Shown in pieces: positions 51,744 to 60,254 of a stretch of DNA of 64,000 nt. This DNA comes from UBA6197 sp047638075 (GTDB lineage Bacteria > Pseudomonadota > Alphaproteobacteria > Rhodobacterales > Rhodobacteraceae): NCBI RefSeq assembly GCF_047638075.1, contig NZ_JBLJBV010000082.1, positions 5,559 to 69,558 on the forward strand. Reading direction: 5' to 3'. The first letter of the stretch is position 1. The number at the start of each line of letters is the position of its first letter. The notes beneath the pieces were generated by a model. The model was given only the letters and a program-made list of their open reading frames with translations. It made no database searches and was not told where the DNA came from. The position numbers and the translations under genes are program-made.

Positions 51744-52633
51744 TGGCATACTCAGAGGCATTGAAGGCGCATCTGGCCAGCGGCGCAACCACGGTTTGCC
51801 GTGCCTGGGCGGTTACACGGGCTGACGGCGTGGTCTTGGGCTTTACTGACCACGACCGGGCGTTGGCATTTGACGGGATCAGTTTTGATCCTGACAGCGG
51901 GATGACGGCAAAGGCATTGTCGCAGGCCACGGGCCTGGCCGTGGACAACACCGAGGCTTATGGCGCGCTGTCGAGCGCCGCGATGACCGAGGCGGATATT
52001 CTGGCCGGGCGCTATGACGCGGCAGAGGTGCGGTCCTGGCTGGTGAACTGGGCCGATGTGAGCCAGCGCGCGCTGCAGTTTCGCGGGCAACTGGGTGAGA
52101 TCACACGCGGTGAAGGGGCGTTCAGCGCCGAGTTGCGCGGGCTGACCGAGGCGTTGGGCCGCGCGCAGGGGCGGATCTTTCACCCGCGATGTTCGGCGGT
52201 CCTGGCGGATCGTCAGTGTCGGTTCAATCTGGCGGCGCCGGGCTATGTGTCTGAGCGGGCAGTGGAGGTGGTGGAGGGCGCGCGGGTGTTTCGCTTTGCC
52301 GATATGCCGGGGTTTGACGACCGCTGGTTTGAAAAGGGCCGGCTGACGGTGCTGAGCGGCGCGGCGGCGGGGCTGGCGGGGGTTGTGAAGAACGACCGTC
52401 TGCAAGGGGTTGGTGCGCGCGAAGTGGAGTTGTGGCAGGCGCTGGCGGCTGAGGTGGTGCCGGGCGATATGCTGCGGATCGAGGCGGGGTGCGACCGTCG
52501 CGCTGACACCTGCCGATTGAAGTTCAATAACTTCAATAACTTTCGCGGATTTCCTCATGTTCCTGGCGAGGATTGGCTGATGTCTTATCCGGTTTCAAGC
52601 GGCGCGAATGACGGTGGGAGCCTGTTTCGATGA
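51743..52633 (+). CDS. orfg13: GTA g13, tail hub protein (DUF2163)
   Basis: The 296-aa protein overlaps g12 by 1 bp. LGFTDHDRALAFDGISFDPD, IFHPRCSAVLADRQCRFNLA and CDRRADTCRLKFNNFNNFRG FPHVPGEDW are DUF2163/phage BR0599 features. The four Cys (in HPRC, RQC, GCD, DTC) could bind a metal or cluster. Confidence 0.93.
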   Translation: MAYSEALKAHLASGATTVCRAWAVTRADGVVLGFTDHDRALAFDGISFDPDSGMTAKALSQATGLAVDNTEAYGALSSAAMTEADILAGRYDAAEVRSWLVNWADVSQRALQFRGQLGEITRGEGAFSAELRGLTEALGRAQGRIFHPRCSAVLADRQCRFNLAAPGYVSERAVEVVEGARVFRFADMPGFDDRWFEKGRLTVLSGAAAGLAGVVKNDRLQGVGAREVELWQALAAEVVPGDMLRIEAGCDRRADTCRLKFNNFNNFRGFPHVPGEDWLMSYPVSSGANDGGSLFR

Positions 52634-53079
52634 CGGGCGTGCAGGCGGTGCTGATTGCGCGGGGCTGGTTGGGCACGCCCTATCAGCACCAGGCCTCGGT
52701 GCAAGGGGCCGGGACAGATTGTCTGGGCCTGTTGCGCGGGGTCTGGCGCACGCTTTACGGCCAAGAGCCTGAATTGATGCCGGCCTATACGCCCGATTGG
52801 TCCGAACCCGCGCATGAGGAAGCGCTTTGGGCGGGCGCGCAGCGGCATCTGGTACCGCTGGACGGCCGGGTGCCACAGGCGCCGGGCGAGGTATTATTGT
52901 TTCGGATGCGCGACGGTTCGGTCGCCAAGCATCTGGGCATTTCAGCGCGAATGGGCGGCGCAGAGGCGGGGGCGACTTTCATCCACGCCTATAGCGGGCA
53001 TGGGGTGATCGAAAGCCCGCTGTCCCTTCCCTGGCGGCGCCGCATCGTGGCGCGGTTCAACTTTCCTGAAGGAGCCTGA
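52630..53079 (+). CDS. orfg14: GTA g14, NlpC/P60 cell-wall peptidase
   Basis: The 149-aa protein has catalytic Cys31 in GTDCLGLLRG and His101 in SVAKHLGIS. It should cleave peptide bonds in host peptidoglycan during DNA entry. It overlaps g13 by 4 bp and lies 2 bp before g15. Confidence 0.93.
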   Translation: MTGVQAVLIARGWLGTPYQHQASVQGAGTDCLGLLRGVWRTLYGQEPELMPAYTPDWSEPAHEEALWAGAQRHLVPLDGRVPQAPGEVLLFRMRDGSVAKHLGISARMGGAEAGATFIHAYSGHGVIESPLSLPWRRRIVARFNFPEGA

Positions 53080-53081
53080 TT

Positions 53082-56000
53082 ATGGCGACGATACTGCTTT
53101 CGGCTGCCGGTGCCGCGATGGGTGCGGGTTTTGGTGGCACGGTTCTGGGCCTGTCGGGGGCGGTGATCGGGCGCGCTGTGGGGGCGACGCTGGGGCGGGT
53201 GATTGACCAAAGGTTGTTGGGGTCGGGGTCTGCCGCAGTGGAAACCGGTCGGGTAGACCGGTTCCGCCTGACTAGTGCCTCGGAGGGCGAGGCGCTGGGG
53301 CGGCTTTGGGGGCGGATGCGCGTTTCAGGGCAGGTGATCTGGGCCACACGCTTTTTTGAGACATCAAAGAAGCAACGCGGCGGCAAGGGGGCCCCGCGCC
53401 CTACGGTGACGTCGTTCAGCTATTCGGTCAATCTGGCGCTGGCGCTGTGCGAGGGTGAAATTTTGCGCGTAGGCCGCATCTGGGCGGATGGTATGGAGGT
53501 CGCGCGGGACGGTTTGAACATGCGCGTCTACACCGGGGCAGAAGACCAGCAGCCCGACCCGAAGATTGAGGCGGTTGAAGGTGCCGGCATGGCGCCTGCG
53601 TATCGCGGTGTGGCCTATGTGGTGTTTGAGGATCTTGCGCTGGAGCAATTTGGCAACCGCGTGCCGCAGTTCAGCTTTGAGGTGGTGCGCCCGGCGCAGG
53701 GCGATCTGATTGAGGCGGTGCCTGATCTGGTGCGCGGCGCGCAGGCGGTGGCGTTGATACCTGGCACCGGCGAGTATGCGCTGGCCACAACCCCGGTGCA
53801 TTACAACAAGGGATTGGGCGAGCAAGTCGCGGCCAATATCCATAGTCCCTCTGGCGTGACCGATTTCAGCGCGTCACTGATGGCGCTGGCGGAAGAACTG
53901 CCCAACTGCGGGGCGGCGTCTTTGGTTGTGTCGTGGTTTGGCAGTGATCTGCGTTGCGGCGAGTGTGCGGTGCAGCCAAAGATCGAGGATGCGCGGTTTG
54001 ACGGCAATGCAATGCCTTGGCGTGTGTCGGGCCTTCAGCGCGGCGATGCGGTCGAGGTGGCGCGGGTTGACGGACGGTCGGTCTATGGTGGGACGCCCGC
54101 GGATGCGGCAGTGATCGAGGCGATCAAGGGGCTGCGCACGCAGGGAAAGGCGGTGACGTTTTACCCGTTTATCCTGATGGAGCAGTTGGCAGGCAACGCG
54201 CTGCCGGATCCCTGGAGCGGAGTTGTTGGGCAACCGCCACTGCCCTGGCGCGGGCGGATCACGCTGTCAAAAGCGCCGGGACGAGAGGGCAGCGCCGATG
54301 GCACGGCCTTGGCCGCGACCGAGGTGGCGGCGTTCTTTGGTAGTGCTGCGATAGGTGATTTTGCGCCGGGTGGCGGAAGTGTGGCCTATTTAGGGCCGCA
54401 AGAGTGGTCGCTGCGGCGCTTTATCTTGCACTATGCGCATTTGTGCGCGCTTGCGGGTGGGGTTGAGGCGTTCTGTATCAGCTCTGAAATGGTTGGGTTG
54501 ACGCAGATCCGGGGTGAGGGGGGCACCTTTCCGGCGGTCACGGCGCTGCGCGCACTTGCCGCCGATGTGCGTGCGATACTGGGGCCGAACTGCAAGATCG
54601 GCTATGCGGCCGACTGGAGCGAGTATTTTGGTTATCAGCCGGGTAATGGCGACCGGTACTTTCACCTCGACCCGCTTTGGGCTGACCCGAATATCGATTT
54701 TGTGGGGATCGACAATTACATGCCCCTGTCCGATTGGCGCGAGGGCGAGCAGCATGCCGACGCGCATTGGGGTGCGATCCATAGCCTGGAATATCTGCGT
54801 GCCAACGTGGCGGGCGGCGAGGGTTATGACTGGTATTACGCCTCGGATGCGCATCGCGATGCGCAAAGGCGCACCCCGATTGAAGATGGCGCGTATGGCG
54901 AGCCATGGGTCTGGCGCTACAAGGACATTCAGGGCTGGTGGCAAAACCCCCATCACGAGCGGATAGATGGGGTGCGCCAGCCGGAACCAACGGCCTGGGT
55001 GCCGCAATCCAAGCCGATCTGGTTTACCGAAATGGGGTGCGCTGCGGTGGATAAGGGCACAAACCAGCCCAACAAGTTTCTGGACCCAAAATCATCGGAG
55101 TCGAGTCTGCCGCATTATTCTGATGGGCGACGCGATGAACTGATCCAGATGCAATACCTGCGCGCGATGGTGGATTATTGGGGAAATACCACCAACAACC
55201 CGGTTTCAGAGGTCTATGCCGCGCCGATGGTCGATATGACGCGGGCGCATGTCTGGGCCTGGGATACGCGGCCTTTCCCGCAGTTTCCGGGTAACACCGA
55301 TGTCTGGTCGGACGGCGAAAATTATGCGCGTGGCCATTGGATATCGGGGCGGGTGACGGCGCAGCCTTTGGCCAGTGTCGTGGCGGAAATCTGTGAGGCG
55401 GGCGGGCTGAGCCATGTCGATGTCAGCGGGCTGTTCGGGCTGGTGCGTGGCTATTCGGTTGCGGGTGGGCAAAGCGGGCGGGCGGCGCTTCAACCGTTGA
55501 TGATTGCTTATGGATTTGAGGCGGTCGAGCGCGATGGGCAGGTTGTGTTTCAGATGCGAACGGGTCGTGTCATGGCAGAACTGACCAGTGAACACCTGGC
55601 CTTGCAGGAGGATGCCAGCATCGAGACGCAGCGCTCGCCGGAGGTGGAGATCGCGGGCCGCGTGCGGCTGTCTTATGTCGAGGCCGAGGGTGATTATGAG
55701 ATACGCGCGGTTGAGGCGGTGTTCCCCGATGAGAGGTCAGGTGGGGCGGCAGCCTCGGAGGTGGGGCTGGCGCTGACCCGTTCAGAAGGGCAGCGCATCG
55801 TGGAGCGTTGGTTGGCCGAGGCACGGGTGGCGCGCGATGGTGCGCGCTTTGCACTGCCGCCGTCGCTGGGCCACTTGGGTGCTGGTGATGTGATCCGGCT
55901 TTCACTGCCGGAGGGTGCGCGGCGCTATCGCGTGGACCGGGTTGAGCAGGCAGGCGCTTTGGCAGTTGAGGCGGTACGGGTGGAGCCGGCGATCTATCGC

Positions 56001-56984
56001 GCCTCGGATGAGGCAGAAGAACGGGTGATGCCGCGGCCGTTTGCGGCGCCCGTTCCGGTGCTGTCGGTATTTCTGGATCTGCCGCTTTTGACCGGCAAGG
56101 AAGACCCATATGCGCCCCATCTGGCGGTAACGGCCACGCCTTGGCCCGGCAGCATAGCGGTTTACGCCGCTGGCGAGGATGCAGGCTATGCGTTGAATCG
56201 GTTACTGGACGGACGGGCGGTGATTGGTCAGACGATGACCGAATTGGCGGCTGCGCGGCCCGGTCTGTGGGACCGGGGCACACCATTGCGGATCAGGATC
56301 AAGGGGGGTGCGCTGGAAACAGTGTCACAACTGCGATTGTTGGAAGGCGCCAATGCGATGGCGATTGGCGATGGCACCTCGGATCTGTGGGAGGTGATCC
56401 AGTTTGCGCAAGCGACGCTGATTGAGCCTGGCCTGTGGGAGGTTGGCCAGCGGCTGCGCGGGCAGGCGGGGACCGATGGGGTGATGCCGCCAAGTTGGCC
56501 CGCCGGCAGCACTGTGGTTTTGCTGGATGGCGCGCCCGAACAAATTGACCTGGCGCCCCGTCTGCGCGGATTGGTGCGGCATTACCGTATTGGCGCGGCG
56601 CAGCGTGGCTATGACGACCCGTCCTATATCCACCAGATCCGCGCGTTTGCCGGGGTTGGTTTGCGGCCCTATGCGCCTTGTCATTTGCGCGCTGTCTGGG
56701 CGGGAAACGATCTGTCGCTGGGCTGGGTGCGCCGCACACGCATTGACGGCGATAGCTGGGCGGCGGTTGACGTGCCGCTGGGCGAGGGACGCGAGGGGTA
56801 CCTGCTGCGGGTTGTGCAGGAAGGCACGATCCGGCGAGAGGTCATGACCGCTACCCCTTCATGGGTCTACCCCGAGGCACTACGCGCCGGAGACGGGCTT
56901 TCGGGGCCGTTTGAAATTCAGGTTGCACAACTGTCCGATACCTACGGGCCCGGACCCTTTGCGAGGATTGATATCAATGTCTGA
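53082..56984 (+). CDS. orfg15: GTA g15, large host-specificity/tail-tip protein ('megatron')
   Basis: The 1300-aa protein starts with a Gly/Ala-rich hydrophobic segment (LSAAGAAMGAGFGGTVLGLS), then tail-tip regions, a GTA TIM-barrel-like domain of glycoside hydrolase type (about 420-720: NCKIGYAADWSEYFGYQPGN, FVGIDNYMPLSDWREG, KPIWFTEMGCAAVDKGTNQP) and a C-terminal phage-tail module. The WSEY and TEMGC motifs put Glu residues at the expected catalytic strands. It closes the tail tip and probably acts on the recipient surface. Confidence 0.93.
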   Translation: MATILLSAAGAAMGAGFGGTVLGLSGAVIGRAVGATLGRVIDQRLLGSGSAAVETGRVDRFRLTSASEGEALGRLWGRMRVSGQVIWATRFFETSKKQRGGKGAPRPTVTSFSYSVNLALALCEGEILRVGRIWADGMEVARDGLNMRVYTGAEDQQPDPKIEAVEGAGMAPAYRGVAYVVFEDLALEQFGNRVPQFSFEVVRPAQGDLIEAVPDLVRGAQAVALIPGTGEYALATTPVHYNKGLGEQVAANIHSPSGVTDFSASLMALAEELPNCGAASLVVSWFGSDLRCGECAVQPKIEDARFDGNAMPWRVSGLQRGDAVEVARVDGRSVYGGTPADAAVIEAIKGLRTQGKAVTFYPFILMEQLAGNALPDPWSGVVGQPPLPWRGRITLSKAPGREGSADGTALAATEVAAFFGSAAIGDFAPGGGSVAYLGPQEWSLRRFILHYAHLCALAGGVEAFCISSEMVGLTQIRGEGGTFPAVTALRALAADVRAILGPNCKIGYAADWSEYFGYQPGNGDRYFHLDPLWADPNIDFVGIDNYMPLSDWREGEQHADAHWGAIHSLEYLRANVAGGEGYDWYYASDAHRDAQRRTPIEDGAYGEPWVWRYKDIQGWWQNPHHERIDGVRQPEPTAWVPQSKPIWFTEMGCAAVDKGTNQPNKFLDPKSSESSLPHYSDGRRDELIQMQYLRAMVDYWGNTTNNPVSEVYAAPMVDMTRAHVWAWDTRPFPQFPGNTDVWSDGENYARGHWISGRVTAQPLASVVAEICEAGGLSHVDVSGLFGLVRGYSVAGGQSGRAALQPLMIAYGFEAVERDGQVVFQMRTGRVMAELTSEHLALQEDASIETQRSPEVEIAGRVRLSYVEAEGDYEIRAVEAVFPDERSGGAAASEVGLALTRSEGQRIVERWLAEARVARDGARFALPPSLGHLGAGDVIRLSLPEGARRYRVDRVEQAGALAVEAVRVEPAIYRASDEAEERVMPRPFAAPVPVLSVFLDLPLLTGKEDPYAPHLAVTATPWPGSIAVYAAGEDAGYALNRLLDGRAVIGQTMTELAAARPGLWDRGTPLRIRIKGGALETVSQLRLLEGANAMAIGDGTSDLWEVIQFAQATLIEPGLWEVGQRLRGQAGTDGVMPPSWPAGSTVVLLDGAPEQIDLAPRLRGLVRHYRIGAAQRGYDDPSYIHQIRAFAGVGLRPYAPCHLRAVWAGNDLSLGWVRRTRIDGDSWAAVDVPLGEGREGYLLRVVQEGTIRREVMTATPSWVYPEALRAGDGLSGPFEIQVAQLSDTYGPGPFARIDINV

Positions 56985-57687
56985 CACAAACCGACTGGCG
57001 CTGCCCCTGCTGCAACCCGCGCAGGCGCAAAAACATGTAACTGTGAATGAGGCGCTGACCAGACTGGATGGTTTGGTCAATATGGTGATGGCGTCAAACA
57101 GCCTGTCAGTGCCGCCAACTGTCGTGTTGGACGGCGCAACCTACGGAATTCCTGCGGGGGCGGTGAACGTCTGGGCCGGACAGGCCGGAAAAGTGGCGAT
57201 CGGCAGCAATGGCGGCTGGGTGTTTGTCAGTCCGCGCGCAGGATGGCGCACATTCATTGCCGATGAGGGGTGTCAGGCGATACATGATGGCACGGGCTGG
57301 GTCTCTGGTGCGCTAAGCCTTTCGCCCTTTGGTGCGGGGCTGAGTGCGCGGGTTGTTGAGATTGATCATGTGATTTTGGCGGGTGCCACTTCGCAAAGCG
57401 CAGCCGTTATTCCCAGCCATTCCATGGTGATCGGGGTCAGCGCGCGGGTAATTTCCGCGATTGGTGGCACGCTGACCTCTTGGGAGTTAGGAAACATAGG
57501 CTTTACGAACCGATTTGGGGCGGGTCTGGGCCTGGCGCAGGGAAGCTGGGTACGCGGCTTGCTGTCGCAGCCGATGACCTATTGGGCACCTGAAACGTTG
57601 TTGCTAAGTGCGGTGGGGGGGGACTTTGCAAGTGGGGCAGTGCGGCTTGCCGTTCATTACCTTGAAATTTCGCTGCCATCGGAATGA
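56977..57687 (+). CDS. DUF2793 protein, probable GTA tail fibre
   Basis: ATG 56977 overlaps the g15 stop by 8 bp and gives 236 aa. The N-terminal ~120 residues are DUF2793 (RLALPLLQPAQAQKHVTVNE, ALTRLDGLV, VFVSPRAGWRTFIADEG). The C-terminal ~110 residues are a beta-rich part. In R. capsulatus a DUF2793 GTA tail-fibre gene (rcc00171) is unlinked; here such a gene is part of the operon. Confidence 0.82.
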   Translation: MSDTNRLALPLLQPAQAQKHVTVNEALTRLDGLVNMVMASNSLSVPPTVVLDGATYGIPAGAVNVWAGQAGKVAIGSNGGWVFVSPRAGWRTFIADEGCQAIHDGTGWVSGALSLSPFGAGLSARVVEIDHVILAGATSQSAAVIPSHSMVIGVSARVISAIGGTLTSWELGNIGFTNRFGAGLGLAQGSWVRGLLSQPMTYWAPETLLLSAVGGDFASGAVRLAVHYLEISLPSE

Positions 57688-57690
57688 CGG

Positions 57691-57978
57691 ATGCGTCAGC
57701 TTTGCCATGGTGACCTGTCGGGGGCAGCGCGCGCGCTGATGCGCGAACCCGACCGCGCAGGGGCCATGCAGCGCCTGTTGCAGCAAGCGCATGCTGCCGA
57801 TCAATTCCGAAAACGAACCGGAAGGTGCCATCCTGACTGGGGCAATGGCACGTTGGCCGCAAGCGCACGCACCGTACCTTTGCCACCTGAACCCTATTTG
57901 TCAGATACCGCATATCTGGCCTGTCTGGCTGAGGTGATTGCTGGAATTGACGTTTGGCGCAGGGCGCGGCAAAATTAA
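57691..57978 (+). CDS. Small conserved GTA-adjacent protein of unknown function
   Basis: The 95-aa protein (GDLSGAARALMREPDRAGAM; HAADQFRKRTGRCHPDWGNG) lies 3 bp after the DUF2793 gene. Similar 'AADRFR...G..HP.WGDGTL' proteins follow GTA clusters in other Rhodobacterales. Mostly helical, soluble; no catalytic motif visible. Confidence 0.7.
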   Translation: MRQLCHGDLSGAARALMREPDRAGAMQRLLQQAHAADQFRKRTGRCHPDWGNGTLAASARTVPLPPEPYLSDTAYLACLAEVIAGIDVWRRARQN

Positions 57979-58059
57979 TATCTTTTCCCGCAGCTTTCCT
58001 TCCGATATGCGAGGCAGCACCTATGTGATAGTCTGAAAACGCATCCCAAGGAGCCTGCA

Positions 58060-58881
58060 ATGTCTAAAACCTACCCTGCCGAGCTTCACCCGAAGGTGAC
58101 GACCGTAGATCCGGTTTGGGCGCGTATTTGCGACGAGGCCCGTGATGCGGTGCGTGATGAGCCGCTTTTGGGTGGATTGATCCATTCGGGTTTGTTGCAT
58201 CATAAAACGATGGAACGCGCGCTGGCCTATCGGTTTTCGCTTAAGCTCGCCTCGGGCGAGATGAGTGAGCAGATCTTGCGCGAAATTGCAGACGAAGCCT
58301 ACAGCGAGGATGTGCTACTGGGGCAAGCGGCACGCGCAGATCTGGTAGCTGTCTATGACCGCGACCCCGCATGCCATAGATACCTGCAACCCATCCTTTT
58401 CTTCAAAGGATATCAGGCACTTCAAGCATACCGTGTGGCACATTGGTTATGGCGCAAGGGACGACGCGACCTGGCCTATCTGGTGCAGATGCGCACCTCT
58501 GAGGCGTTTGGCGTGGATATTCATCCGGCGGCGCGGATTGGTCGTGGGGTGATGATCGACCATGCCCATTCGATCGTGATCGGTGAGACGGCAGTGGTCG
58601 GGGATAATGTCTCTATGCTGCATTCGGTCACGCTGGGTGGAACGGGTAAGGAAGAGGAAGATAGACACCCTAAAATCGGCAATGGCGTGATGATTGGTGC
58701 GGGGGCGAAAATTTTGGGGAATATCCGTGTGGGTGACAATTCACGGATTGCAGCGGGATCGGTTGTGTTGATCGACGTTCCTTGCTGCAAGACTGTCGCC
58801 GGGGTTCCTGCAAAGATCGTGGGGGATGCAGGCTGTGATCGGCCAGCGTCAACAATGGATCAGACGTTGCACCGGGGGTGA
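58060..58881 (+). CDS. cysE: Serine O-acetyltransferase
   Basis: CysE makes O-acetylserine, the first step of cysteine synthesis. The 273-aa protein has an N-terminal helical domain, then left-handed beta-helix hexapeptides: IDHAHSIVIGETAVVGDNVS, MLHSVTLGGTGKEEEDRHPK, IGNGVMIGAGAKILGNIRVG, with catalytic His/Asp in DRHPKIG and DHAHS. ATG 58060 has aaggagcc upstream. It is the usual gene downstream of the GTA. Confidence 0.96.
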   Translation: MSKTYPAELHPKVTTVDPVWARICDEARDAVRDEPLLGGLIHSGLLHHKTMERALAYRFSLKLASGEMSEQILREIADEAYSEDVLLGQAARADLVAVYDRDPACHRYLQPILFFKGYQALQAYRVAHWLWRKGRRDLAYLVQMRTSEAFGVDIHPAARIGRGVMIDHAHSIVIGETAVVGDNVSMLHSVTLGGTGKEEEDRHPKIGNGVMIGAGAKILGNIRVGDNSRIAAGSVVLIDVPCCKTVAGVPAKIVGDAGCDRPASTMDQTLHRG

Positions 58882-58906
58882 ATGATACGACGTTAAGATG
58901 AAAAAA

Positions 58907-58932
58907 CGCCGGAGTGATCCGGCGCTTTCCTT
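58907..58932. terminator. Bidirectional terminator between cysE and pdhC
   Basis: CGCCGGA (58907-58913), loop GTGA, TCCGGCG (58918-58924). T-runs lie on both strands: A6 before it and cttt-ccttttt after it. Confidence 0.88.
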
Positions 58933-58945
58933 TTTATAGGGCAGA

Positions 58946-60244
58946 TTATGCCAGCATACCCATTGGGTTTTCCAGGTTTTCAACAATGGCCTTCAACAAC
59001 TCGGCCCCCAGTGCGCCGTCAATCACCCGGTGGTCAACAGAGAGCGTCATCGACATAACCGTAGCGATTTCAATCTGATCGCCGTTCACAACGGGTTTCT
59101 TGATCCCCGCGCCCACAGCCAGAATTGCACCATGTGGCGGGTTGATCACCGCGTCGAAGTTATCAACACCCATCATCCCGAGGTTTGAGATGGCAAAGCT
59201 GCCGCCCTGATATTCTTGCGGCGCAAGTTTGCGGTTGCGCGCGCGGGCTGCAAGATCTTTCATTTCGGCAGAAAGAAAGGAAAGCGACTTCATTTCCGCG
59301 TCTTTCAGCACCGGAGTGAACAGCCCGCCTTCGATCGCCACGGCAACTGCCACATCTGACGCCTTCATCTTAAGGACCCGATCCCCCGCCCAGACGGCAT
59401 TGGCATCGGGGACGGATTGAAGCGCAAGCGCACAAGCCTTGATGATGAAATCATTGACAGAAAGCTTTACCCCGCGACCTTCTAACCGCTTGTTCAAATC
59501 AGCGCGGAAGGCCATCAGCGTATCCAACCGAACCTCTCGGCGCAGGTAGAAATGCGGGATCGTCTGTTTGGCCTCGGTCAGGCGAGCTGCAATGGTTTTG
59601 CGCATTCCGTCCAGCGGCATTTCTTCGTACTGGCGGCCCTCATACATCCGGGCGACGGTGCTGGCGCTGACCGGTGCGGCTGCGGGTTGCGCCTTTGCAG
59701 CACCCTGCGGGGCACCGGCTGCGGCCGGAGCTGCTTTGGGTGCGCTGCTGGCAGCCTCGACATCGGTCTTGACGATGCGCCCGTGCGGGCCGGAGCCTTG
59801 CACCGATGCCAGGTCAATGCCCTTATCCGCCGCAATCCGGCGCGCCAGAGGCGAGGCAAAGACCCGCTCGCCCGCCGCTTTAGGGGCGGCAACCGGCGTC
59901 GCTGCGGCTGTAGCCGGAGTTGGCGCTGGTTCTGCCGGCTTTTCGGGCGCCGCCTTGGGCTGTTCGGTTGCGGCGGGTTTTGGCGCGGCATCCGCGCTTT
60001 CGCCCTCTTCGATCAGCACGGCGATCGGGGTATTTACCTTCACCCCGCTCGTGCCTTCTGCGATCAGGATTTTGCTGACGGTACCTTCATCGACCGCCTC
60101 AAACTCCATCGTTGCCTTGTCGGTTTCGATCTCTGCAAGGATCTGGCCCGAGGTAACGACATCGCCCTCTTTGACCAGCCATTTTGCCAAGGTCCCTTCC
60201 TCCATCGTCGGAGAAAGCGCCGGCATCAAGATTTCCACGGCCAT
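58946..60244 (-). CDS. pdhC: Pyruvate dehydrogenase E2, dihydrolipoamide acetyltransferase
   Basis: This 432-aa core enzyme transfers acetyl groups to CoA. One lipoyl domain (1-80, lipoyl Lys in ETDKATMEFEAVDEG), an Ala/Pro linker, the E3-binding domain (VFASPLARRIAADKGIDLAS then SGPHGRI) and the catalytic domain with DHRVIDGALGA are visible. Mid-operon gap to pdhB is 10 bp. Confidence 0.96.
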   Translation of the reverse strand: MAVEILMPALSPTMEEGTLAKWLVKEGDVVTSGQILAEIETDKATMEFEAVDEGTVSKILIAEGTSGVKVNTPIAVLIEEGESADAAPKPAATEQPKAAPEKPAEPAPTPATAAATPVAAPKAAGERVFASPLARRIAADKGIDLASVQGSGPHGRIVKTDVEAASSAPKAAPAAAGAPQGAAKAQPAAAPVSASTVARMYEGRQYEEMPLDGMRKTIAARLTEAKQTIPHFYLRREVRLDTLMAFRADLNKRLEGRGVKLSVNDFIIKACALALQSVPDANAVWAGDRVLKMKASDVAVAVAIEGGLFTPVLKDAEMKSLSFLSAEMKDLAARARNRKLAPQEYQGGSFAISNLGMMGVDNFDAVINPPHGAILAVGAGIKKPVVNGDQIEIATVMSMTLSVDHRVIDGALGAELLKAIVENLENPMGMLA

Positions 60245-60254
60245 GGTTTCCTCC

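Larger units (their letters stand above)
42946..57687 (+). mobile_element. Complete gene transfer agent (RcGTA-type) structural cluster
   Basis: Genes g1, g2, g3, g3.5, g4, g5 through g15 are all present in the Rhodobacter order, on one strand, mostly overlapping, without frameshifts. There is no integrase, repressor, replication or lysis gene, as expected for a domesticated element that packages random host DNA. The position between mltG and cysE is as known in Rhodobacterales. Intact frames suggest functional maintenance. A DUF2793 tail-fibre-like gene is fused to the end of the operon. Confidence 0.95.

Noticed and set aside
42946..57687. GTA cluster as an ordinary prophage
   Set aside because: No integrase, repressor, replication or att sites; gene order and flanks match the domesticated RcGTA type.
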